11,685 bases of DNA. Source: Saprospiraceae bacterium (GTDB taxonomy: Bacteria > Bacteroidota > Bacteroidia > Chitinophagales > Saprospiraceae). Location: assembly GCA_025455635.1 (NCBI GenBank), contig JALOMF010000138.1, positions 1 through 11,685 on the forward strand. Reading direction: 5' to 3'. Shown here piece by piece: positions 1 to 6,066 of this stretch (position 1 is its first letter; every line of letters starts with the position of its first letter). A program made the position numbers and the translations under genes. Under the pieces are notes generated by a model, which did not search any database, was not told the DNA's origin, and saw only the letters and a list, made by a program, of their open reading frames with translations.

Positions 1-2202
1 TTGGTGCAAGGTATCGGAAGGCGTGACCTTCACCCAGCTATCGTTGGCGGCGGTGACGTCGGCCACCCGCACCGAGAACTGCTCGGCGTCGAGGCGGGCT
101 TCGCTGTCGAGGCTGGCGGTCAGGTAGTTGCAGTTGCCAGTAAGTTCCAGCTTGTTTTCGCCAGAAAGCGCCACGTTGAGCTTGTTCAGGTTGGCCTTGA
201 GGTAAATATTGGCCTCGCTGCTGTTGTTGATGCTGAACTCGGCGAAATCGAAGTCGTGGATGTTCACCTTGTCGGCGCTGGAGACGCTCAGGTGCGTGAG
301 GTTGGGTGCCGTGATTTCCATTTCGATTTTTCCATCCACGTCGCCGTTCATCGAGATGAAGAGCTGGTCGCCTTGCTGCGAAATATCAATCGCATCGGCG
401 CTGCTGGTGCCATCGGCAAATTTCACGCTGTACTCGCCGCCCTGCTTGATGTCCAAAACCACGTCGGCGTCCACGTTGATTTTTGTGAAACCGCTGAAAT
501 CCATGTTGCGCTCCTTCTCTTCGTGCTCTTTGGCGTAAAGCGGGTTGTAGAGGCCGTCCTTGCCCATGAGCCAAGCGTAGCCGTCCTCCCACCAAGGGAA
601 CGAGAATTTTTCGTCCACTTGCAGGTCGTACTTGCTCCAATTATGGCCAACCTTCGAGCTAACCCATTTGCCGTCAGGCACTTTCACGGTCAGGTTGACC
701 CGTTGTGCACGCCATTTTTCGCCTTTTTGTATTTCAAAATAGCCGGGCAAAACCAGCCTGTTGCCCTCGATGCGGTACTGGTAGGGCACTTTGCTGGCCA
801 ACTGTTGCGCCTCAATGATGCCGTCGCCACGGGAATAGTGGTTTTGGTAAATCTCGAACTTGCCCGTCTCCGAGCGCTCTACCCGCACGTGGATGTTCTC
901 GCTGATGAGCTTGTTGTCGGCCACGAATATATCGCCGCCGAGCTGTACGAAGCTGTCGTCATAGGGGTTTTTCTCAAAATCAATATAAATGGTGTCGGCG
1001 TTCATGGCGTCGGGGTTGGCGCCGAGGCTGATGTCGTTGCCGTGGCCGAAGTCCTTCACCGTTCGGGTGACGACGAATGAGAGGCTAATCATGTTCAGCG
1101 CCCAGAAGAGCCAAAGCCCGGCGGTCCAGCGTGGCTTGAAATTGGTGCGCATAAAGAGGCGCATGACGCCCATCGCCAGCATCAGCAGCGGCACACCAAG
1201 GAAAATCAGCACGTTGATGGCGCCCAAAGTGGTCAGCGCCGTAGAGCCTGGCAGCAAGAAGGCCGCAAATGGCAGCCCGATGAACAAGCCGCCCACCGTT
1301 GATATCCAAGTGACCACCAACATGGCTATCAAGGCCACCCCGATGATGAAGCCGATGGGCCTGAAGATTTTGAAGATGGTCTCAAAAACCGTGCGGATGG
1401 CCCCGCCCACCGTGGCGATAAGGGTGCTCAGTACATGCGCTCCTTCTGAGGCAGCGGCTCTAAATTGATGTCCTCCAGCGGAAGCATTTGCTCCTCCATT
1501 TCCATCTTCTTCCGACCCGTCCTTAGGCTGCGACCCTTTGCTTTTTTTTTTCGAACCGAACTCCATCTTGAGTTCGTCGCCAAGCTCGGAGACTTTTTTC
1601 GACACGTGGTCAAGCTCCTCCTCGATGATTTTGCCAATATTGGAGGCATTGATAGGCTCGCCCCGCATGGCCAGCTTGTCGCTGGCACTTTCTGCCTTCG
1701 GCAAAATGGCCCAGAGGATAAAATATAGCGGGATGGCAAAACCGCCCCCGAACGTGAATGCGATGAAGGCCAACCTCACCCAGAGCGGGTCAGCAATGCC
1801 GAAGTAGGCCGCAATACCGGAACAAACGCCACCGACCACTTCCTCGTCCACGTTGCGGAAGAGGCGCTTGCCCGTCTTCACCCCGAACTTCTTGCCGTGG
1901 TGCGAGGTTTTTGGCTCCTCGGCAGCGGTGTCTTCCATTGGTGCTGCCCCGAAATCGGCGGGGGTGCCCATGATGGCGATGACGCTGTTCACGTCCTTCA
2001 GCGACACGATGGGGCGGCTGCCAAGGCGCTCTTGGAAAAGCTCCGCCATACGAGCCTCGATGTCGGTGGTGATTTCCTCGTAGCCCTCCGAGCTGCGGAA
2101 GTGGTTGTGGATGGTCTTCAGATAGCTGCTGAGGGTCTCATAGGCGTCCTCGTCAATGGTAAGTGGAAGGCCGCCGAGATTGATATTGAATACCTTAGTC
2201 AT
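1..2202 (-). CDS. PspC-domain membrane protein with DUF2807-like C-terminal region (3' end outside window)
   Basis: An uninterrupted minus-strand frame runs from an ATG at 2202 to position 1 (734 codons, no stop), so the C-terminus is missing. Residues 1-85 form the N-terminal segment usual in Bacteroidota PspC proteins, including VFNINLGGLPLTIDEDAYE. Residues about 112-170 are the PspC domain (RLFRNVDEEVVGGVCSGIAA and a hydrophobic helix at 141-168). Further membrane segments lie near 281-320, 329-350 and 371-388. From about 570 (MDFSGFTKINVDADVVLDI) the protein becomes a beta-rich repeat region typical of DUF2807 putative adhesin heads. By family analogy it sits in the inner membrane and may sense envelope stress; its role is not shown here. 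The PadR gene lies 92 bp upstream in the same direction, suggesting one transcript. Codon statistics switch frame in the linker, roughly residues 221-258 (see findings). Family call is firm; function is uncertain. Confidence 0.9.
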   Translation of the reverse strand, partial: MTKVFNINLGGLPLTIDEDAYETLSSYLKTIHNHFRSSEGYEEITTDIEARMAELFQERLGSRPIVSLKDVNSVIAIMGTPADFGAAPMEDTAAEEPKTSHHGKKFGVKTGKRLFRNVDEEVVGGVCSGIAAYFGIADPLWVRLAFIAFTFGGGFAIPLYFILWAILPKAESASDKLAMRGEPINASNIGKIIEEELDHVSKKVSELGDELKMEFGSKKKSKGSQPKDGSEEDGNGGANASAGGHQFRAAASEGAHVLSTLIATVGGAIRTVFETIFKIFRPIGFIIGVALIAMLVVTWISTVGGLFIGLPFAAFLLPGSTALTTLGAINVLIFLGVPLLMLAMGVMRLFMRTNFKPRWTAGLWLFWALNMISLSFVVTRTVKDFGHGNDISLGANPDAMNADTIYIDFEKNPYDDSFVQLGGDIFVADNKLISENIHVRVERSETGKFEIYQNHYSRGDGIIEAQQLASKVPYQYRIEGNRLVLPGYFEIQKGEKWRAQRVNLTVKVPDGKWVSSKVGHNWSKYDLQVDEKFSFPWWEDGYAWLMGKDGLYNPLYAKEHEEKERNMDFSGFTKINVDADVVLDIKQGGEYSVKFADGTSSADAIDISQQGDQLFISMNGDVDGKIEMEITAPNLTHLSVSSADKVNIHDFDFAEFSINNSSEANIYLKANLNKLNVALSGENKLELTGNCNYLTASLDSEARLDAEQFSVRVADVTAANDSWVKVTPSDTLHQ
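1542..1551 (-). other. A10 homopolymer, possible slippage site inside the PspC gene
   Basis: Ten consecutive A residues on the coding strand encode Lys218-Lys220 plus the first base of Ser221. A run this long is unexpected in an otherwise GC-rich coding region. A -1 shift here meets TAA after six codons (about 226 residues in total). A +1 shift, or a nine-A template, reads 37 codons to TGA at 1428-1430 (about 257 residues). Both shorter products would keep the PspC domain and lose the later membrane segments and the beta region. Whether slippage occurs is inference. Confidence 0.4.
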
Positions 2203-2228
2203 TGTAAGAAGAATTGATTTCGTTGATT

Positions 2229-2292
2229 GTTTTTCGCTCGTCATTGGTCGTTCGTCATTGGATGCAATGGCCGATGACCTGAAATGAAAAAC
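2229..2292. repeat. Imperfect inverted repeat with small direct repeat between PadR and PspC genes
   Basis: GTTTTTC (2229-2235) is complementary to GAAAAAC (2286-2292). Inside it, GTCATTGG (2240-2247) pairs with CCGATGAC (2271-2278) with one non-Watson-Crick position. In addition TCGTCATTGG occurs twice, at 2238-2247 and 2252-2261, with a 14-bp period. It lies wholly in the 92-bp gap of the presumed bicistronic message, so it could be an intercistronic hairpin affecting processing or relative expression. It is not a classical terminator because no T-run follows a tight GC stem. Confidence 0.35.
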
Positions 2293-2294
2293 GA

Positions 2295-2648
2295 CTAGTT
2301 GGTGGAGAGGCTACGTGAAGAATTGCTCACGGCATTGACCAATTGGTGCCAAGTGGCCGCCAGCCCGTTCAGGAATTCCTTCCCGTCGTCGGTCAGGGTG
2401 TAGTACTTGCGGGGAGGGCCGCTGGCCGATTCCCGCCAAGTATAGTCCAGCAGGCCAGCGCTCTTGAGGCGGGCCAGCAGGGGGTACATCGTGCCTTCCA
2501 CCACCATCAGCTCCGACTTTTCGAGCCGCTTGATGATGTCGGTCGGGTAGGCTTCCACCTCGTCGGAAATAATCGAGAGGATGCAAAGCTCCAGAATGCC
2601 CTTTCGCATCTGTTGAGTGGTATTATCTAAGAGTCCTTGAACTTTCAT
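2295..2648 (-). CDS. PadR-family transcriptional regulator
   Basis: This 117-residue protein has the typical length of small PadR repressors. The winged helix-turn-helix covers about residues 15-92: KGILELCILSIISDE (helix 1), AYPTDIIKRLEKSE (helix 2), VVEGTMYPLLARLKSAGLL (recognition helix region) and GPPRKYYTLTDDGKEFL (beta wing). The C-terminal helix (about 93-107) would form the dimer interface. The ATG at 2648 is the natural start for the family. PadR proteins of this type commonly regulate themselves and an adjacent membrane-protein gene; here the PspC gene follows 92 bp downstream on the same strand. The upstream promoter carries both Bacteroidetes promoter elements and overlaps a pseudo-palindrome, which suggests autoregulation (inference). 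The effector is unknown. Confidence 0.93.
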   Translation of the reverse strand: MKVQGLLDNTTQQMRKGILELCILSIISDEVEAYPTDIIKRLEKSELMVVEGTMYPLLARLKSAGLLDYTWRESASGPPRKYYTLTDDGKEFLNGLAATWHQLVNAVSNSSRSLSTN

Positions 2649-2748
2649 TGTATTATCAGAAATTAGACTTTAGGTGAAAGGCTTTGGTCTTGCGGCAGCT
2701 TTGTCCTTCTTCGAGCCAATAGCCTCCCGTCCAATGTCAATCACGATG

Positions 2749-2779
2749 CAAACCTACGACATGGCAAGCTACTATGCAA
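2749..2779 (-). promoter_or_regulatory. Predicted Bacteroidetes-type promoter for the PadR-PspC operon
   Basis: On the minus strand TAGGTTTG (2749-2756) is an exact match to the -7 consensus TAnnTTTG. A TTG (2777-2779) lies 20 bp upstream of it, matching the expected -33 element and spacing. Transcription would start near 2742, giving a leader of roughly 90-95 nt before the PadR ATG. Both elements are visible in the sequence; activity is inferred. Confidence 0.55.
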
Positions 2780-2788
2780 TACAAGGTA
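2770..2788. promoter_or_regulatory. Candidate PadR operator (19-bp pseudo-palindrome)
   Basis: TACTATGCAATACAAGGTA matches its own reverse complement at about 12 of 19 positions, with perfect TAC/GTA ends. It covers the predicted -33 TTG of the PadR promoter, so a bound dimer would block the polymerase. It also lies about 95 bp upstream of the divergent PQQ dehydrogenase start and could influence that gene. The assignment to PadR rests on position and symmetry only. Confidence 0.38.
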
Positions 2789-2853
2789 GTTTTCTTTGCA
2801 AGGTTTTTTTGATAAAAAGGTAGCTGGCTTCGACGAAATTTCACAGCTGTACC

Positions 2854-2861
2854 TATATTTA
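2854..2861 (+). promoter_or_regulatory. Weak candidate -7 element for the PQQ dehydrogenase gene
   Basis: TATATTTA matches TAnnTTTG at all defined positions except the last. It sits 20 bp upstream of the ATG and is followed by an A-rich leader (CCCAAAAAACGAAAAACAGC). A TTCG at 2829-2832 is a poor -33 candidate at 21-bp spacing. The 233-bp gap 2649-2881 holds this site and the divergent PadR promoter; I see no RNA gene in it. Confidence 0.3.
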
Positions 2862-2881
2862 CCCAAAAAACGAAAAACAGC

Positions 2882-5047
2882 ATGAAACAAGCCGCTTGCG
2901 TACTTTTCATCAGCTTCGCAATGCTCCTGGCTGCTTGTCAAATAGACCCGCCGACAGCCACGAACACCACTTGGGGCCATTACAAGGGCGGCCCCGAAGC
3001 CAACCAGTACAGTTCGCTGGCGCAAATCGACACCAGCAACGTCAACCAACTGCAAGTGGCCTGGACCTACCGAACGGGCGATGCCGACACCGTCAACCAC
3101 TCCCAAATCCAGTGCAACCCCATCGTCGTGGACGGCGTGCTCTACGGCACCACGCCACAGTTGAAACTCTTTGCGCTTGACGCAAAAACGGGCAAGCAGC
3201 TTTGGGTCTTCAACCCGATGGACTCGCTGCCCGCCGCCAAGGCCATGTTTTTCATCCTCAACAACAGCCGGGGCGTAGCCTACTGGTCGGATGGCAAGGC
3301 CGACGCCCGCATCTTCTACACCGCTGGCTCCGACCTCTACTGCATCAATGCCAAGACCGGGAAGCCCGTCGCCGAGTTCGGCCTGAACGGCCTGCTAGAC
3401 CTCCACGAGGGCCTCGACCGGGCCAATATCCAAGACCTTTTCATCACCGCCACCACCCCCGGCATCGTCTTCAAAGACCTCATCATCATGGGCAGCCGGG
3501 TGGACGAAGGCCCCGACGCCGCACCCGGCCACATCCGGGCCTTCGACGTGCGCACGGGTAAGCGCCGCTGGATTTTCCACACCGTGCCGCACCCCGGCGA
3601 GCCCGGTTTCGAGACCTGGGACGACACCACGGCGCACCAGTTCATCGGCGGGGCCAACGCTTGGAGCGGCTTCAGTTTGGATGAAAAACGGGGCATCGTC
3701 TTCGCCGTGACAGGCTCGGCCAGCTACGACTGGTACGGTGGCAAGCGGCTCGGCGACAACCTCTACGCCAATTCCCTACTGGCCCTCGACGCCGCCACGG
3801 GCAAGCTGCGCTGGCATTTCCAGGCCATCCACCACGACGTGTGGGACCGGGACTTCAGCTCGCCGCCCGCACTTGTTTCCTTGAAAAAAGACGGCAAAAC
3901 CGTGGATGCCTGCGCCCTGAGCACCAAGACGGGCTACGTGTTTTTGTTCGAGCGGGAGACGGGCAAGGCCATTTACCCCATCGAGGAGCGGCCCGTGCCC
4001 ACGCAGAGCGACCTCGTGGGCGAGCGGCTGTCGCCAACGCAGCCCTATCCCACCCGGCCAGCCCCGTTCGTGCGGCAGCTGATGACCGAGTCGGACATCA
4101 ATCCGCTGCTGCCCCCGGCCTCGCAGGAGGAGTTGCGCCAGCGTTTTCGCAGCTACCAAAACGACCACATGTACAACCCGCCGAGCCTGCAAGGCACGGT
4201 GTTCTTGCCCGGCCTCGACGGCGGCGGCGAGTGGGGCGGCCCCAGCTTCGACCCGACCACCGGGATGCTCTACGTGAACGCCAACGAGATGGCTTGGGTC
4301 ATCCGCTCGGTGGAGCTGGAAAAGGAAACTGCCGCTCCGCAAACGGTGGCACAAGCGGGCGAGCGGCTCTACAAGGCCAATTGCATGACCTGCCACGGCC
4401 CCGACCGCAAGGGCGCCGGCAACAACCCCACGCTGCTGGGCATGGACAAAAAGTACAGCCCCGCCAGCCTCGACACCCTGCTCGTGTCGGGCCGACGGAT
4501 GATGCCCGCCTTCAAGCAACTGGGCGAGCAGGAGCGCAGGGCCATCGCCGCTTTTGTGCTCGATTTGCCGAAGGAGAAAGCCAAGCCCTACACCGGGCCG
4601 AAGCTGGCCGACGCACCGACGAAAGTGCCTTATTCCATCGCTGGCTACGACAAGTTTTTGAGCAAGGAGGGGCTGCCCGCACTCAGCCCGCCGTGGGGCA
4701 CGCTGAACGCCCTCGACCTGAACACGGGCGAGTGGGCTTGGAAAAAAACACTGGGCCACGACCCAGCCTTCCCCAGTGCCCCGGTGCCGACCGGCACGGA
4801 AAACTACGGCGGCTCGGCGGTGACGGCAGGTGGCCTGCTGTTCATCGGTGCCACAAAGGACGGCATGTTCCGGGCGTTCAACAAGCGGACGGGTGCGCTG
4901 CTTTGGGAGACGAAGCTGCCGAACCCGGCTTTTGCCACTCCCGCCGTTTACGAAGTGCAAGGCAAGCAGTACGTGGTGATAGCCTGCGGTGGCGGGAAAA
5001 TGGGCACAGCTTCAGGCGACAGCTATGTGGCTTTTGCGCTGCCTTGA
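2882..5047 (+). CDS. PQQ-dependent dehydrogenase lipoprotein with internal cytochrome c domain
   Basis: Predicted quinoprotein oxidase of 721 residues. The N-terminus is a lipoprotein signal with lipobox L-A-A-C and Cys19 as the lipidated residue, so the mature protein is anchored outside the cytoplasm. The beta-propeller begins at WGHYKGGPEANQYSSLAQID (from residue 31) with LQVAWTYRTGD. HHDVWDRD (317-324) and STKTGYVF (347-354) correspond to the catalytic Asp and Lys regions known from membrane glucose dehydrogenase. A class I cytochrome c domain is inserted at about 490-570: CMTCH (501-505) binds heme and Met541 in MMPAF is the likely axial ligand. The propeller then resumes at PPWGTLNALDLNTGEW (603 onward). 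The substrate, probably a sugar or alcohol, cannot be read from sequence. Electrons would pass from PQQH2 to the fused heme. No PQQ biosynthesis gene is in the window. The ATG chosen gives the intact signal peptide. Confidence 0.92.
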   Translation: MKQAACVLFISFAMLLAACQIDPPTATNTTWGHYKGGPEANQYSSLAQIDTSNVNQLQVAWTYRTGDADTVNHSQIQCNPIVVDGVLYGTTPQLKLFALDAKTGKQLWVFNPMDSLPAAKAMFFILNNSRGVAYWSDGKADARIFYTAGSDLYCINAKTGKPVAEFGLNGLLDLHEGLDRANIQDLFITATTPGIVFKDLIIMGSRVDEGPDAAPGHIRAFDVRTGKRRWIFHTVPHPGEPGFETWDDTTAHQFIGGANAWSGFSLDEKRGIVFAVTGSASYDWYGGKRLGDNLYANSLLALDAATGKLRWHFQAIHHDVWDRDFSSPPALVSLKKDGKTVDACALSTKTGYVFLFERETGKAIYPIEERPVPTQSDLVGERLSPTQPYPTRPAPFVRQLMTESDINPLLPPASQEELRQRFRSYQNDHMYNPPSLQGTVFLPGLDGGGEWGGPSFDPTTGMLYVNANEMAWVIRSVELEKETAAPQTVAQAGERLYKANCMTCHGPDRKGAGNNPTLLGMDKKYSPASLDTLLVSGRRMMPAFKQLGEQERRAIAAFVLDLPKEKAKPYTGPKLADAPTKVPYSIAGYDKFLSKEGLPALSPPWGTLNALDLNTGEWAWKKTLGHDPAFPSAPVPTGTENYGGSAVTAGGLLFIGATKDGMFRAFNKRTGALLWETKLPNPAFATPAVYEVQGKQYVVIACGGGKMGTASGDSYVAFALP

Positions 5048-5132
5048 TGGAACGACAGCATAACCCTTATTGCACCAAATGAACAATTGAAAATTAAATA
5101 CTAACCTTTTTTAAACAAATTAAAAGCTCAAT

Positions 5133-5909
5133 ATGACTGATTTTTTATGGAGCATTGTGTTCAGGTTTTTGTACTGGTATATCAGCAAAATTGACAAAAA
5201 GGCCGAGGTTATATTCATGAATTATGGCTTCTCCCGGAACAATCATCAAATAAAACTGGAAGAAAAAGACATAAAAGACCGGTATTCGGCCCAACTTTAT
5301 GATTATATCGCAAACGGCACTACCGTAGCGGGCAAAGACATACTGGAAGTGGGCAGCGGCAGGGGCGGCGGCTTGTCGTATATCACCCGTTATTTATCAC
5401 CAAAATCGGCGGTAGGCTTGGATTTGTGCGAATTGGCGGTGGAGTTTTGCAATAAATTCCATACGCTCAATAATATAAAATTCATACAGGGAAATGCGCA
5501 GGAAATGCCCTTCGCAGATGGTAGTTTTGACGTGGTGTTGAACATTGAATCCTCGCACCGATACCCAGATGTTGACTTGTTTTTAAAAGAAGCATATCGT
5601 GTATTAAAACCGGGCGGTTATTTTCTTTTTACCGATTTTAGGTATAAAAAAGACTTGGGGAAACTATCGCAACAATTGGCAGCCACCGATTTTAAACTCA
5701 TAAAACATGAGCTTATCACGGATGAGGTGTTGGAGGCATTGCGGCTGTCCTCGACAGAACGGGAGGCGCTCATTTACAAGCTGGTGCCCAAGATACTGCA
5801 TCATTTGATAAAAGATTTTGCCGCCACGGAAGGCTCGCCGACCTTCAACAATTTTGCCACGAAGGAAATGGAGTATTTCAATTATGTCCTTCAAAAAAAA
5901 GCTGCATGA
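5133..5909 (+). CDS. Class I SAM-dependent methyltransferase, phthiotriol-methyltransferase-like
   Basis: A 258-residue Rossmann-fold methyltransferase. Motif I is DILEVGSGRGGG (69-80), the acidic residue ending beta-2 is Asp97 (GLDL), followed by GNAQEMPFADGSFDVV (120-135) and LKPGGYFLFTDF. EVIFMNYGF near residue 30, VLNIESSHRYP (135-145) and the glycine-rich GGGLSYITRYL are shared, from memory, with mycobacterial phthiotriol/phenolphthiotriol dimycocerosate methyltransferase. An O-methyltransferase acting on a long-chain lipid or polyketide-like alcohol is therefore plausible. The first 20 residues are aromatic and hydrophobic and could touch the membrane. EVIFMNYGF lies upstream of motif I, and the Met at 29 within it is an unlikely start, which supports Met1. 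Base composition is clearly AT-richer than both neighbours, suggesting separate acquisition. No recognisable promoter or Shine-Dalgarno is visible in the 85-bp gap before it. Fold is certain; substrate is speculative. Confidence 0.85.
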   Translation: MTDFLWSIVFRFLYWYISKIDKKAEVIFMNYGFSRNNHQIKLEEKDIKDRYSAQLYDYIANGTTVAGKDILEVGSGRGGGLSYITRYLSPKSAVGLDLCELAVEFCNKFHTLNNIKFIQGNAQEMPFADGSFDVVLNIESSHRYPDVDLFLKEAYRVLKPGGYFLFTDFRYKKDLGKLSQQLAATDFKLIKHELITDEVLEALRLSSTEREALIYKLVPKILHHLIKDFAATEGSPTFNNFATKEMEYFNYVLQKKAA

Positions 5910-6013
5910 TGCCTTCGTGCAAAAAATTAGTGGCCGACGCAGCAGCCTGTCCAAGCCCCCCCGAAAGTCTGACTGCATCAATTTCAAATCATTTTATAAA
6001 AATAGGAACACCT

Positions 6014-6059
6014 GCCCCGGCTTTCCAGTACCTTTGTCCGCCCTTTTCCAAACCGGGGC
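6014..6059. repeat. 7-bp GC inverted repeat flanking the SNF2 gene promoter
   Basis: GCCCCGG (6014-6020) and CCGGGGC (6053-6059) are perfect inverted arms separated by 32 bp. The -7 box and predicted start site of the SNF2 gene lie between them, and the right arm ends seven bases before the ATG. It could be an operator pair. Seven bases can also recur by chance in GC-rich DNA. Confidence 0.3.
6029..6036 (+). promoter_or_regulatory. -7 promoter element for the SNF2 gene
   Basis: TACCTTTG is an exact match to the Bacteroidetes TAnnTTTG element and lies 30 bp before the ATG, implying a leader of about 20-25 nt. No convincing TTG/TTTG is present at the expected -33 distance. Otherwise the 157-bp gap 5910-6066 contains a C7 run and an AT-rich patch but no RNA gene or clear terminator. 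Confidence 0.5.
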
Positions 6060-6066
6060 CACATAA

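Noticed and set aside
1..1080. 359-codon open frame on the plus strand opposite the PspC gene
   Set aside because: The minus strand encodes a clear PspC/DUF2807 protein through the same DNA. The plus frame is a GC-driven antisense shadow with no recognisable domain.
1428..1739. Separate small gene on the minus strand ending at 1428
   Set aside because: Upstream of the A10 tract this frame is a shadow of the PspC domain. Only its last 37 codons look coding, so I treat it as a frame switch within the PspC gene rather than as a separate gene.
2741..3106. 121-codon minus-strand frame across the divergent promoter region
   Set aside because: It covers both predicted promoters and the dehydrogenase signal peptide and has no family resemblance.
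3776..4960. 394-codon minus-strand frame inside the PQQ dehydrogenase gene
   Set aside because: The sense strand carries the full propeller and heme motifs. The antisense product is low-complexity and has no family signature.
3841..5082. 413-codon plus-strand frame overlapping the PQQ dehydrogenase in another phase
   Set aside because: Arg/Ala/His/Pro-rich shadow translation typical of GC-rich genes. The dehydrogenase frame is unambiguous.
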